Positions 53,554 to 64,000 of a DNA stretch of 64,000 nucleotides are shown here, one piece after another; positions within the stretch are counted from its first letter, which is position 1, and the number at the start of each line of letters is the position of its first letter. Made by a program: the position numbers and the translations under genes. The notes below the pieces were generated by a model. It was not told the DNA's origin and made no database searches. It saw only the letters and a list, made by a program, of their open reading frames with translations. The stretch comes from Variovorax jilinensis (GTDB lineage Bacteria; Pseudomonadota; Gammaproteobacteria; Burkholderiales; Burkholderiaceae_C). The stretch lies in contig NZ_JASZYQ010000001.1 in the NCBI RefSeq assembly GCF_030316885.1, positions 806,001 to 870,000 of the forward strand, in the 5' to 3' direction.

Positions 53554-55098
53554 ATGACAATCCAAAGACTCCAGCTCGCGCACATCACCAAGCGCTACCC
53601 CGCGGTGGTCGCCAACAGCGATGTGTCGCTCACGGTTGCGCCGGGCGAGACCCACGCGGTGCTCGGCGAGAACGGCGCCGGCAAATCGACCCTGATGAAG
53701 ATCATCTACGGCTCGGTCAAGCCCGACGAGGGCAGCGTGATGTTCAACGGCCAGCCGGTGAACGTGCGCAATCCGCAGGAGGCCCGTGCGCTCGGCATCA
53801 GCATGGTGTTCCAGCACTTCAGCCTGTTCGACACCCTGACCGTGGCCGAGAACGTATGGCTCGGCCTCGACAAGAGTCTGGCGCTGGCAGAGGTGGCGCG
53901 CCGGGTCCAGGCCAAGGCGGCGGAGTACGGCCTCGACATCGATCCCCAGCGGCCGGTGCACACGCTGTCGGTGGGCGAGATGCAGCGGGTCGAGATCATC
54001 CGCGCGCTGCTGACCGACCCCAAGCTGCTGATCCTCGACGAGCCGACCTCGGTGCTGACGCCGCAGGCAGTGCAGAAGCTGTTCGTGGTGCTCAAGAAGC
54101 TGGCTTCCGAGGGCTGCAGCATCCTCTACATCAGCCACAAGCTGCACGAGATCCGCGAGCTGTGCACCGCCTGCACCGTGCTGCGCGGCGGCAAGGTCAC
54201 GGGCGTTTGCAATCCGCAGCAGGAATCGAACGAATCGCTGTCGCGGCTCATGATCGGCGCCGAACCGCCGCCGCTGCAGCACCGGCCCTCGAAGGTGGGC
54301 GGCGTGGCGCTGCGCGTGCAGGGACTGAGCCTGGCGCGCGAGGACCAGTTCGGTGTCGATCTCGAGGGCATCTCGCTCGACGTCCGGGCCGGCGAGGTGG
54401 TGGGCATCGCCGGCGTCTCGGGCAACGGTCAGAAGGAACTGCTCTATGCGCTCTCGGGCGAGGACACACGCGCCGAGGCCCGCATGATCGAGGTCTTCGG
54501 CGCACCGGCGGCGCACTTCCGGCCGCGGCGCAGGCGCGCGCTGGGCCTGCACTTCGTGCCCGAGGAACGGCTGGGACGCGGCGCCGTGCCGACGCTCGGT
54601 CTCGCGCAGAACATGCTGCTCACGCGCAGCAACGCAGTCGGCCGCGGCGGCTGGATTCGCACCGGCGCGCTGCAGCAGCACGCGAGCGAGATCATCCGCC
54701 GCTTCAACGTCAAGGCCGGTGGCCCGGGCGCGGCAGCGCGTTCGCTGTCGGGCGGCAACCTGCAGAAATTCATCGTCGGCCGCGAGATCGATGCGAATCC
54801 GAAGATCTTCATCGTCTCGCAGCCCACCTGGGGCGTGGACGTCGGCGCGGCGGCACTGATCCGCGGCGAGATCCTCGCGCTGCGCGATGCCGGCTGCGCG
54901 GTGCTGGTGGTCAGCGAGGAGCTCGACGAGCTGTTCGAGATCAGCGACCGGCTGCACGTGATCGCCAAGGGACGGCTGTCGCCCTCGATCGACCGCGCCG
55001 CGGCGACGGTGCCGCAGATCGGCGAATGGATGAGCGGCCTCTGGGACACTGCCTCCCACGCCGGCCGCGCAAGCCCGGAGGAGGTGGCCCATGCTTAA
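53554..55098 (+). CDS. Nucleoside ABC transporter ATP-binding protein (RbsA-like, two ATPase domains)
   Basis: A 514-residue tandem ATPase. The first domain has Walker A GENGAGKS (38-45), LSVGEMQ and Walker B ILDEPTS. The second has the degenerate loop GVSGNGQKE and IVSQPTWGVDVG typical of this class. It energises the two permeases downstream; with the BMP binding protein it forms a NupNOPQ-like guanosine/nucleoside importer. The stop overlaps the start of the first permease gene by 8 bp. Confidence 0.92.
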   Translation: MTIQRLQLAHITKRYPAVVANSDVSLTVAPGETHAVLGENGAGKSTLMKIIYGSVKPDEGSVMFNGQPVNVRNPQEARALGISMVFQHFSLFDTLTVAENVWLGLDKSLALAEVARRVQAKAAEYGLDIDPQRPVHTLSVGEMQRVEIIRALLTDPKLLILDEPTSVLTPQAVQKLFVVLKKLASEGCSILYISHKLHEIRELCTACTVLRGGKVTGVCNPQQESNESLSRLMIGAEPPPLQHRPSKVGGVALRVQGLSLAREDQFGVDLEGISLDVRAGEVVGIAGVSGNGQKELLYALSGEDTRAEARMIEVFGAPAAHFRPRRRRALGLHFVPEERLGRGAVPTLGLAQNMLLTRSNAVGRGGWIRTGALQQHASEIIRRFNVKAGGPGAAARSLSGGNLQKFIVGREIDANPKIFIVSQPTWGVDVGAAALIRGEILALRDAGCAVLVVSEELDELFEISDRLHVIAKGRLSPSIDRAAATVPQIGEWMSGLWDTASHAGRASPEEVAHA

Positions 55099-56248
55099 GC
55101 TCGAACCCCGCCCCCAGCTCTCGCGCTTCTGGAGCTACGGCTCGCCGATCCTCGCGCTGCTGATCACGGTGCTGATCGGCATGGCGCTGTTCGCGCTGCT
55201 CGGCAAGGACCCGATCAAGGGCCTCGCGGTCTTCTTCTGGGAGCCGATCAAGAGCGGCTACGCGCTCGGCGAGCTGATGGTCAAGGCGACGCCGCTGCTG
55301 ATCATCGCGCTCGGCCTTGCGGTGTGCTTCCGCTCCAACGTCTGGAACATCGGCGCCGAAGGGCAGTTCGTGTTCGGCGCCATCGCGGCCGGCGGCGTCG
55401 CGCTCCTGGCCGACAAGTCGACCGGCGGCTGGATCGTGGGCGCGATCCTGGTCGCGGGCGTGCTGGGCGGCATGGTCTGGGCCGGCATCGTGGCCTTCCT
55501 GCGCGACAAGTTCAATGCCAACGAGATCCTCGTGAGCCTGATGCTGGTCTACGTGGCAGTGCTGCTGCTGGGCTACATGGTCTACGGCCCATGGAAGGAC
55601 CCGCAGGGCTACAACTTCCCGCAGACCAAGACCTTCGATGCGGTGACGCAGATCCCGCGGCTCATCAAGGGTTCGCGCGTGAGCATCGGCCTCTTGATCG
55701 CGCTGGCCGGCTCGGCGGCGCTGTGGGTGTTCCTGTTCCGCACGCGCGCCGGCTTTGCCCAGCAGGTGGGCGGCCTGGCGCCGGCAGCCGCCCGCTACGC
55801 GGGCTTCTCGGCCCGGCGCGCGGTGTGGATCGCGCTGCTCACCTCGGGCGGCGCCGCCGGCCTCGCGGGGGCGCTCGAGGTCGCAGGCCCGATCGGCCAG
55901 CTCACGCCCTACGTGCCCGCCGGCTACGGCTTCGCCGCGATCATCGTGGCCTTCGTCGGCCGGCTGCATCCGGTCGGCATGATCTTCTCGGCCATCCTCA
56001 TGAGCATGTTCTACATCGGCGGCGAACTGGCCCAGTCGCGGCTCGGTCTGCCCAAGTCGCTGACCGGCGTGTTCCAGGGCCTGCTGCTGTTCACGCTGCT
56101 GGCCTGCGACACGCTGATCGCCTATCGCATCAAGCGCAAGTCGGCGGTGAAGACCGCTGCGGCGGCGTCTTCTTCCGGCACCGGCTCACTTCAAGCGAGT
56201 ACCCCACTCACCGCACCGGTGGCCCGTCCCACCGAAGGAGCCGCATGA
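55091..56248 (+). CDS. Nucleoside ABC transporter permease, first subunit (NupP-like)
   Basis: A 385-residue permease of the BPD_transp_2 class with about ten helices; FRSNVWNIGAEGQFVFGAIA is the usual signature. The C-terminal 35 residues are Ala/Ser/Thr-rich and probably cytosolic. It overlaps the ATPase gene by 8 bp. The stop (TGA 56246-56248) forms an ATGA overlap with a 30-codon frame crossing repeat D, which again overlaps the start of the second permease. Confidence 0.92.
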   Translation: MLKLEPRPQLSRFWSYGSPILALLITVLIGMALFALLGKDPIKGLAVFFWEPIKSGYALGELMVKATPLLIIALGLAVCFRSNVWNIGAEGQFVFGAIAAGGVALLADKSTGGWIVGAILVAGVLGGMVWAGIVAFLRDKFNANEILVSLMLVYVAVLLLGYMVYGPWKDPQGYNFPQTKTFDAVTQIPRLIKGSRVSIGLLIALAGSAALWVFLFRTRAGFAQQVGGLAPAAARYAGFSARRAVWIALLTSGGAAGLAGALEVAGPIGQLTPYVPAGYGFAAIIVAFVGRLHPVGMIFSAILMSMFYIGGELAQSRLGLPKSLTGVFQGLLLFTLLACDTLIAYRIKRKSAVKTAAAASSSGTGSLQASTPLTAPVARPTEGAA

Positions 56249-56258
56249 CCATGAACCC

Positions 56259-56335
56259 CCACGCTCATCACTTCGTGTATTCGCTGCCCCCCGAGGGGGC
56301 GCATGCCTCCCTAGCGGCGGCCCGTCGGGAGGCAT
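56259..56335 (+). repeat. Intergenic repeat, copy D (between the two nucleoside permease genes)
   Basis: This element shares core CTGCCCCCCGAGGGGG with copy C and TCACTTCGTGTA with copy B. The hexamer GCATGA occurs on both sides (56243 and 56332), as from target duplication. A 30-codon frame, ATG 56245 to TGA 56337, bridges the permease genes with ATGA overlaps at both ends. The original GAAGGAG before 56243 is now far from the next gene, but the repeat's own GGGAGG stands just before the ATG. Confidence 0.75.
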
Positions 56336-57257
56336 GATGGAAAGCTACGCACTTCTGCTCGGCTCCACGCTGAGCGCCGGCACGGTCCTCGCCATCGCGG
56401 CGCTGGGCCTCCTGATCAACGAGAAGGCCGGCATCGTGAACCTCGGGGCCGAGGGCATGATGCTGTGCGCCGCGATCGCGGGGTTCGCCACCGTCGTGGT
56501 CACGCGCAACGCCTGGCTCGGCTTCCTGGCCGGCATGCTGGCCGGGGCGCTGCTCGCGGCCTTCTTCGGCGTGCTCGTGATCTGGCTCAACACCAACCAG
56601 TACGCGACCGGGCTCGCGCTGAGCCTGTTCGGCGTCGGCTTCTCGGCCTTCGTGGGCATCAACTTCGTGCAGGCCAAGCTGCCCGAGAGCATCTCGTACG
56701 CGCTGCCGGTGCTGGGCGACATCCCGCTGCTGGGCCCGGCGCTGTTCCGCCACCATCCGATGGTCTATTTCGCGGTCGTGCTCACGATCGGGCTGATCTG
56801 GTTCCTGTACCGCACGCGCTCCGGCCTGGTGCTGCGCTCCGTCGGCGAATCGCCCGAGTCCTCGCATGCGCTGGGCTATCCGGTGCGGCGCATCCGCTTC
56901 CTGGCGGTGATCGCGGGCGGCGCGCTATGCGGACTCTCGGGCGCCTACCTGTCGACGGTGTACACGCCGCTGTGGGTCGAGGGGATGGTGGCGGGCCGCG
57001 GCTGGATCGCGCTGGCCCTGACCACCTTCGCGACCTGGCGGCCGGTGCGGGTGCTGCTGGGCGCCTACCTGTTCGGCGGCGTCTCGATGCTGGGCTTCCA
57101 CCTGCAGAGCACCGGTGTCAACATCCCGAGCCAGTTCCTGAGCATGCTGACCTACATCGCGCCGATCGTGGTGCTGGCCCTGATCTCGCGCAACCCGGCA
57201 TTCATCCGCGTGAACATGCCGGCTTCTATCGGAAAACCGTTCTACCCCGGCTCATAA
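56334..57257 (+). CDS. Nucleoside ABC transporter permease, second subunit (NupQ-like)
   Basis: A 307-residue permease with about nine helices (LLINEKAGIVNLGAEGMMLC is the family signature), partner of the preceding permease. It starts at ATG 56334 (or the adjacent ATG 56337), inside an ATGA overlap at the edge of repeat D. The binding-protein gene follows after 53 bp. Confidence 0.91.
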   Translation: MMESYALLLGSTLSAGTVLAIAALGLLINEKAGIVNLGAEGMMLCAAIAGFATVVVTRNAWLGFLAGMLAGALLAAFFGVLVIWLNTNQYATGLALSLFGVGFSAFVGINFVQAKLPESISYALPVLGDIPLLGPALFRHHPMVYFAVVLTIGLIWFLYRTRSGLVLRSVGESPESSHALGYPVRRIRFLAVIAGGALCGLSGAYLSTVYTPLWVEGMVAGRGWIALALTTFATWRPVRVLLGAYLFGGVSMLGFHLQSTGVNIPSQFLSMLTYIAPIVVLALISRNPAFIRVNMPASIGKPFYPGS

Positions 57258-57310
57258 TCTCGCGTTTCGTTTTGTTTCTCCGCCAACCTGTCCTTCGAGG
57301 ATTCCAAACA

Positions 57311-58480
57311 ATGATCGATCTGAACAAGCGTTCCCTGCTCAAGCTCGCCGCCCTGACCACCGTGGCTTCGGCCGCGCTCATCGGTTGCGGCAAGAAGGAA
57401 GAGGCGGCTGCCCCGGCCGCTGCGCCCGCAGCCCCGGCGCCCGCTGCCGCCGCACCGGCTCCGGCCGCGCCGCTCAACATCGCCTTCGCCTACGTCGGCC
57501 CGGTGGGCGACGGCGGCTGGTCCTTCGCGCACGACAACGCCCGCAAGGCGATCGAGAAGGAATTCGGCGACAAGATCAAGACCACCTTCGTCGAGAGCGT
57601 GCCCGAGAGCGCCGACGCCGAGCGCGTGTTCCGCGACATGGTGGGCCAGGGCAACAAGCTGATCTTCGGCACCACCTTCGGCTACATGGAGCCGATGCTC
57701 AAGGTCGCGGCCGACAACAAGGACGTGAAGTTCGAGCACGCCACCGGCTACAAGACGGCCGACAACATGCGCACCTACGACAGCCGCACCTACGAGGGTG
57801 CCTACATGGCCGGCGTGATCGCGGGCGCGATGACCAAGAGCAACACGCTCGGCGTAGTCGGCTCGGTGCCGATCCCCGAGGTGCTGCGCAACATCAACAG
57901 CTTCACGCTGGGCGCGCAGTCGGTCAACCCGAAGGTCACGACCAAGGTGGTGTGGGTCAACGAATGGTTCAGCCCGCCCAAGGAAACCGAGGCCGCCACG
58001 GCCCTGATCAACGGCGGCGCCGACGTGCTGTTCCAGAACACCGATTCCCCGGCCGTGCTCAAGACCGCGCAGGAAAAGGGCAAGCGCGCCTTCGGCTGGG
58101 ATTCCGACATGACCGCCTACGGTCCCAAGGCCCACCTGGGCTCGGCCATCATCAACTGGACCCCGTACTACACCAAGGCCACGCAGGACATGCTGGACGG
58201 CAAGTGGGCCACGGGCCAGACCTGGTGGGGCGTCAAGGAAGGCGCGATCGACCTGGTGTCGATGGCCGAGGACATTCCGGCCGAGACCAAGGCCAAGGTC
58301 GAAGAGATCAAGAAGGGCCTGAAGGACGGCAGCTTCTCGATCTGGAAGGGCCCGATCGTCGACCAGGAAGGCAAGGAAGTGGTCGCGGCCGGTGCCGTGG
58401 CCGACGACAAGTTCCTCTCCGGCGTCAACTTCTACGTCAAGGGCGTCGAAGGCAAGGTGCCGGGCGGCGACAAGAAGTAA
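57311..58480 (+). CDS. BMP family nucleoside-binding lipoprotein
   Basis: A 389-residue BMP/PnrA-type binding protein. The lipobox ALIGC puts the lipidated cysteine at 26; a KR-type signal precedes it, and an Ala/Pro linker spans about 33-55. The mature part has AYVGPVGDGGWSFAHD and GTTFGYMEPM, as in purine-nucleoside receptors. It delivers substrate to the two permeases encoded just upstream. A rho-independent terminator follows its stop. A paralogue is at 62333. Confidence 0.93.
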   Translation: MIDLNKRSLLKLAALTTVASAALIGCGKKEEAAAPAAAPAAPAPAAAAPAPAAPLNIAFAYVGPVGDGGWSFAHDNARKAIEKEFGDKIKTTFVESVPESADAERVFRDMVGQGNKLIFGTTFGYMEPMLKVAADNKDVKFEHATGYKTADNMRTYDSRTYEGAYMAGVIAGAMTKSNTLGVVGSVPIPEVLRNINSFTLGAQSVNPKVTTKVVWVNEWFSPPKETEAATALINGGADVLFQNTDSPAVLKTAQEKGKRAFGWDSDMTAYGPKAHLGSAIINWTPYYTKATQDMLDGKWATGQTWWGVKEGAIDLVSMAEDIPAETKAKVEEIKKGLKDGSFSIWKGPIVDQEGKEVVAAGAVADDKFLSGVNFYVKGVEGKVPGGDKK

Positions 58481-58506
58481 GCCGCGCTCCGGATATATTC
58501 CGGCGC

Positions 58507-58535
58507 AAAGGGTTGCCCCCGGGCAACCCTTTTTC
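58507..58535 (+). terminator. Rho-independent terminator after the nucleoside importer
   Basis: Stem AAGGGTTGCC (58508-58517) pairs perfectly with GGCAACCCTT (58522-58531) around a four-base CCCG loop, followed by a short T run. It ends the importer operon 27 bp after the BMP stop. The Rieske gene starts 16 bp further on, so it must depend on read-through or a promoter near the hairpin. Confidence 0.85.
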
Positions 58536-58550
58536 GTTTGGGGCCCCACG

Positions 58551-60607
<2,057 letters not shown>

Positions 60608-60622
60608 AGGCGGGCCGCCGGC

Positions 60623-62248
60623 ATGCCGAATTCCTCGTTTCTCAGGGCGGCATTCGCAATGCACGGCGCGCGCCGGAGCCGGCAGCTGGTGTGGGTCGCG
60701 CTGGCCGCTCTCGTCGCCCTGCTGGCGGGCTGCGCGCAGTTGCCGCCGGTACGGCCCGACGCGCCTTCGTCGGCGATCCAGCCTGGCGCGCAGACCCGGC
60801 TGGGCGCCATCGCACGCGACTCGCTGCCCGCAGGCGACGCCGCCGTCATCTCGGGCTTCCGGCTGCTGCCCGAGGGCGGCACCGCCTTCAATGCGCGCAT
60901 CGCGCTGACGCGCAATGCGCAGCAGTCCGTCGACGCGATGTACTACCTGATCGCCAGCGACCGCGTCGGCCTGCAGTTCCTGCGCGAGCTGCGCGACGCC
61001 GCCGCGCGCGGCGTGCGCGTGCGGCTTATCGTCGACGACATCTATGCCGGCGGGGAAGACCCGTTGCTGGCCGGCCTGGCCGCCTTCCCGAACGTCGAGG
61101 TGCGGCTGTTCAATCCGCTGCCCTCGCGCTCGTCCTCGCTGGTCTGGCGGGTGCTGCGCTCGGCCGACGATTTCGAACGCATCAACCGCCGCATGCACAA
61201 CAAGCTCTTCGTGGCCGACAACGCAGTCTCGGTGTCGGGCGGGCGGAACATGGCGAATCCCTATTTCATGCAGAGCAGGGAGGCCAATTTCATCGATCTC
61301 GACGTGCTGTCCACGGGCGCCGTGGTGCCGAAGCTCTCGGCCGTCTTCGACAGCTTCTGGAACAGCCCGCAGGTGCGGCCGGTCGACCAACTGGCGGCAC
61401 CGGCGTCGGCGGCCGAGCGGCGCGCGCGCTTCGATGCACTGGTGGCCCAGGCCGGCGAACCGGTCACCGAGAGGCCACGTGACATCCTCGGTGCGGTGCC
61501 GGTGGCGCAGCAGCTCGCGGCCGGGCGCCTGGTGCAGACGATCGCGACCGCGCGCGTCTTCGCGGACAGCCCGGCCAAGGCACTGGGCTTCACGCCCGCG
61601 GTGGCCGAGGTCAGCGTCAACCACCAGACCATGGCGCTGTTCGCCGAGGCGCGGGAACAGGTGCGGATCGTGTCGCCGTACTTCATCCCAGGCGAACGCG
61701 GCATGGCGATGATGCGCAAGGCCGGCGCGACGCAGGCCAACGGCCGCATCGTGCTGGTCACCAATTCGCTCGGTTCCACCGACGAACCGCTGGCCTATGC
61801 CGAATACGCGAAGTACCGCAAGGCCATGCTCGAGGCCGGCGTGCAGATCTTCGAGCTGGGCCCCGAGCTGAGCCGCATGACCGATGACCTGGGCGGGGCC
61901 TTCCACCAGTCGATCAGCCGGCTGCACGCCAAGGTGGCGGTGATCGACGAGCGCCTGGTCTTCATCGGGTCGATGAACCTCGATGGCCGCTCGGCGCTCG
62001 AGAACACCGAGATCGGCGTGGTCATCGACAGCCACGAGATCGCCTACACGGTCGCCGACCTGCTGGGGCAGCGGCTCGCGGCCGGCGCCTATCGGCTGCG
62101 GCTGTCGCCCGAGGGAAATCACACCGAATGGATCGCGACCGAAGCCGACGGCAGCCAGAAGATCCACCGCGTGGAGCCCGGCGACGACTGGCGCTACCGG
62201 CTGCAGTTCTGGCTGCTGCTGCCGCTGGTCAACCAGGACCTTTTCTGA
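60623..62248 (+). CDS. Phospholipase D family lipoprotein (cardiolipin-synthase-like)
   Basis: A 541-residue envelope enzyme. The lipobox LLAGC gives lipidated Cys37. Two HKD motifs are intact: His192-Lys194-Asp199 (RMHNKLFVADN) and His435-Lys437-Asp442 (RLHAKVAVIDE), each followed by the usual serine/asparagine elements (SVSGGRN, FIGSMN). This suits ClsC-like phosphatidyl transfer or phospholipase activity. An alternative ATG is at 60659. It is unrelated to the purine genes around it by function. Confidence 0.9.
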   Translation: MPNSSFLRAAFAMHGARRSRQLVWVALAALVALLAGCAQLPPVRPDAPSSAIQPGAQTRLGAIARDSLPAGDAAVISGFRLLPEGGTAFNARIALTRNAQQSVDAMYYLIASDRVGLQFLRELRDAAARGVRVRLIVDDIYAGGEDPLLAGLAAFPNVEVRLFNPLPSRSSSLVWRVLRSADDFERINRRMHNKLFVADNAVSVSGGRNMANPYFMQSREANFIDLDVLSTGAVVPKLSAVFDSFWNSPQVRPVDQLAAPASAAERRARFDALVAQAGEPVTERPRDILGAVPVAQQLAAGRLVQTIATARVFADSPAKALGFTPAVAEVSVNHQTMALFAEAREQVRIVSPYFIPGERGMAMMRKAGATQANGRIVLVTNSLGSTDEPLAYAEYAKYRKAMLEAGVQIFELGPELSRMTDDLGGAFHQSISRLHAKVAVIDERLVFIGSMNLDGRSALENTEIGVVIDSHEIAYTVADLLGQRLAAGAYRLRLSPEGNHTEWIATEADGSQKIHRVEPGDDWRYRLQFWLLLPLVNQDLF

Positions 62249-62265
62249 GCCTCCGGGCCCTTCGG

Positions 62266-62304
62266 TAAAATGCGGGCCGGCGCCGCTGCCCCGCGGCGCC
62301 TCTT
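62266..62304 (+). promoter_or_regulatory. Promoter-like element and GC-rich hairpin before the second BMP gene
   Basis: TAAAAT (62266-62271) is a good -10 hexamer with only a weak -35. It is followed by a perfect stem GGCGCCGC (62279-62286) and GCGGCGCC (62293-62300) with TCTTT after it. It could terminate the phospholipase gene, or lie in the 5' leader of the next gene 29 bp downstream. Both readings are possible. Confidence 0.4.
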
Positions 62305-62332
62305 TCATTCCGGGGCCATGTAGAGGACTACC

Positions 62333-63442
62333 ATGTATAAAAACCTCGCTGCCGCGCTCGCGGCCGCCTGTTTCTTCACGCCGACTTTTTCCCAGACTTC
62401 CCCGACTGCGCCGGCTCCGGCCGATCCGCTCCAGGTCGGCTTCGTGTACGTCTCGCCGGTCACCGACGCCGGCTGGACGCGCCAGCACGACGACGGCCGC
62501 AAGGCGGTCGAGGCCGCGCTCGGCGCCAAGGTCAAGACCACGTTCGTCGAGAACGTCGCCGAGGGTGCCGACGCAGAGCGCGTGATCCGCGACCTGGCAC
62601 GGCAGGGCCATCGGCTCATCTTCACTTCCAGCTTCGGCTACATGGAGCCCACGCTGAAGGTCGCGCGCGACTTCCCGGACGTGAAGTTCGAGTCGATCAC
62701 CGGCTACAAGACCGCGCCCAACGTGGCGATCGCCAACGCGCGCTACTACGAGGGCCGCTACCTGGCAGGCGTGGCGGCCGGCCGGATGTCCAAGACCCAT
62801 GTCGCCGGCTACGTCGCCGGCTTCCCGATCCCCGAGGTGCTGCAGGGCATCAACGCCTTCACGCTGGGCATGCGCTCGGTCGATCCGAAGGCGCAGGTCA
62901 AGGTGGTCTGGCTCGACGTCTGGTTCGATCCGTCGAAGGAGCGCGAGGCTGCGATGGCCCTGTTCAACCAGGACGTCGACGTGATCGCCTTCCACACCGG
63001 CTCGACCGCCGTCATGGCGGCGGCGCAGGAACGCGGCAAGCTGGCCGTGGCCTACCACTCCGACATGCGCAAGGTGGCGCCCGACGCCCAGATCGCCGCG
63101 GTCACGCACCAGTGGGGCGGCTACTACACGCAGCGCGCCCGCGCGGTGCTCGACGGCAGCTGGAAGAGCGGCAGCGTCTGGGGCGGCGTCAAGGAGGGAA
63201 TGATCCGGGTCGGCGACTTCGGCTCCAAGGTGCCGAAGGCGGTTCAGGACGAGGTGATGGCGCGCCAGCAGGACATCGCGGCAGGCCGGCTCAAGCCCTT
63301 CGCCGCGGTTGCTGCCGACGTGCGCGACAACGAGGGCCGGGTCGTGATCGCCAAGGGCCAGGGCCTGACCGACGAGCAGATCCTCAACATGAACTGGCTG
63401 GTCGACGGCGTGCAGGGCAAGGTGGCGCGCCGCGCGCCCTGA
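62333..63442 (+). CDS. BMP family substrate-binding protein (second copy)
   Basis: A 369-residue periplasmic binding protein with a Sec signal (about 1-21) and no lipobox cysteine. It parallels the BMP lipoprotein at 57311 throughout (VSPVTDAGWTRQHDDGRKAV; SSFGYMEPTLKVA; ITGYKTAPNVAIANARYYEG), so it is a diverged paralogue. It has no permease or ATPase of its own nearby and may serve the same importer with a different ligand. Confidence 0.9.
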   Translation: MYKNLAAALAAACFFTPTFSQTSPTAPAPADPLQVGFVYVSPVTDAGWTRQHDDGRKAVEAALGAKVKTTFVENVAEGADAERVIRDLARQGHRLIFTSSFGYMEPTLKVARDFPDVKFESITGYKTAPNVAIANARYYEGRYLAGVAAGRMSKTHVAGYVAGFPIPEVLQGINAFTLGMRSVDPKAQVKVVWLDVWFDPSKEREAAMALFNQDVDVIAFHTGSTAVMAAAQERGKLAVAYHSDMRKVAPDAQIAAVTHQWGGYYTQRARAVLDGSWKSGSVWGGVKEGMIRVGDFGSKVPKAVQDEVMARQQDIAAGRLKPFAAVAADVRDNEGRVVIAKGQGLTDEQILNMNWLVDGVQGKVARRAP

Positions 63443-63448
63443 CGCGCA

Positions 63449-64000
63449 TCAGATCGACTGGCCGCCCGAGACCTCGATGCGCTGGCCCGTGACCCAGCGG
63501 TTGTCGGGCGCCAGCAGCATCGAGATCGCGCCGCCGATGTCGTCGGGCAGGCCCACCCGGCCGAGCGCGGTCTGCGCGGCGATCTGGCGGTTCATCTGTG
63601 CGTTGTCGCGCACGGCACCGCCGCCGAAGTCGGTCTCGACGGCGCCGGGCGCCACCGTGTTGACCGCGATGCCGCGCGGCCCCAGCTCCTTCGCGAGATA
63701 GCGCGTCAGCACCTCGATGCCGCCCTTCATGGCCGCATAGGCCGCAAAGCCGGGCAGCGTGAAGCGCGCCAGCCCCGTTGAGATGTTGACGATGCGGCCG
63801 CCATCCTCGATCAGCGGCAGCAGGCGCTGGGTCAGGAAGAACGGGCCCTTGAGGTGCGTCGCGACCAGCATGTCGAACTGCTCCTCCGTGGTCTCGGCGA
63901 AGGCCGCGTGCACGCCGACGCCCGCGTTGTTGACGAGGTAGTCGAAGCGTTCGCGCTGCCACGTGGCGGCGAGGCCCTCGCGCAGTCGCCCGGCAAAGTC
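63449..64000 (-). CDS. SDR family oxidoreductase (5' end beyond the window)
   Basis: The last 183 residues of a short-chain dehydrogenase; the start and the nucleotide-binding glycine motif lie past base 64000. Visible are NNAGVG, the catalytic serine in NIST, Tyr-x-x-x-Lys in YAAMK, and the C-terminal VTGQRIEVSGGQSI. It probably reduces or oxidises a carbonyl with NAD(P). It is convergent with the BMP gene, with only 6 bp between the stops. Confidence 0.88.
   Translation of the reverse strand, partial: DFAGRLREGLAATWQRERFDYLVNNAGVGVHAAFAETTEEQFDMLVATHLKGPFFLTQRLLPLIEDGGRIVNISTGLARFTLPGFAAYAAMKGGIEVLTRYLAKELGPRGIAVNTVAPGAVETDFGGGAVRDNAQMNRQIAAQTALGRVGLPDDIGGAISMLLAPDNRWVTGQRIEVSGGQSI

Noticed and set aside
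56245..56337. The 30-codon frame in repeat D as an independent gene
   Set aside because: Its sequence is repeat-derived (the same core gives a similar peptide from copy C read on the opposite strand) and there is no family; treated as a coupling frame, not a functional protein.

Overview
The window reads as chromosomal DNA of a Comamonadaceae betaproteobacterium, most likely Variovorax or a close relative. That placement is an inference from high G+C, gene content (PuuD-type urate oxidase, TRAP and BMP-family uptake systems, IorAB) and a family of short intergenic repeats. I saw no rRNA, tRNA, CRISPR array, phage or insertion-sequence gene. Fifty-three protein genes are supported; the last is cut by the window end.

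Left part (1-18.8 kb): a racemase and NCS1 transporter for allantoin- or hydantoin-like compounds, a crotonase-fold enzyme, and a two-component system behind an unusually AT-rich 5' region. Then comes the core of oxidative purine breakdown: an operon gntR-puuE-uraD/allC-M20 peptidase, divergent uraH, then xdhC, puuD and glycerate kinase. Two near-identical palindromic sites (11151-11168 and 13020-13035) mark a probable regulon of the GntR protein. The block ends with PAP2 phosphatase, acyl carrier protein, ketoacyl synthase and a DUF4136 lipoprotein.

Middle (18.8-29.7 kb): a sugar-acid cluster (IlvD/EDD dehydratase, DenD-like dehydrogenase, FadR-type regulator, four-gene ABC importer), a BTAD/TPR regulator with a DUF4242 protein, and a guanine-deaminase-like enzyme.

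29.7-36.5 kb: a two-gene operon of a metacaspase-like protease and a 1,970-residue protein with two serine-hydrolase domains, a CHAT protease domain and a TPR-like C-terminus. It looks like an uncharacterised conflict or cell-death system and is the leading candidate for a new biological system here.

36.6-45.9 kb: a TRAP transporter with an acyl-CoA thioesterase, indolepyruvate oxidoreductase IorAB, a dihaem cytochrome c and a PQQ-type sugar dehydrogenase.

45.9-64 kb: purine salvage and oxidation again: LysR, xanthine dehydrogenase XdhAB, a second LysR, an NCS2 purine permease, a BMP-type nucleoside ABC importer, a Rieske oxygenase and an adenine/adenosine deaminase. A phospholipase-D lipoprotein, a second BMP binding protein and a truncated SDR follow. 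Together the purine genes take adenine, guanine, hypoxanthine or nucleosides through xanthine, urate, 5-hydroxyisourate, OHCU, allantoin and allantoate, and glycerate kinase could return the glyoxylate carbon to glycolysis.

Four intra-operon gaps (14385, 25071, 38353 and 56259 onwards) hold related GC-rich repeats. Each carries an open mini-frame that ends in an ATGA overlap with the next gene's start codon.
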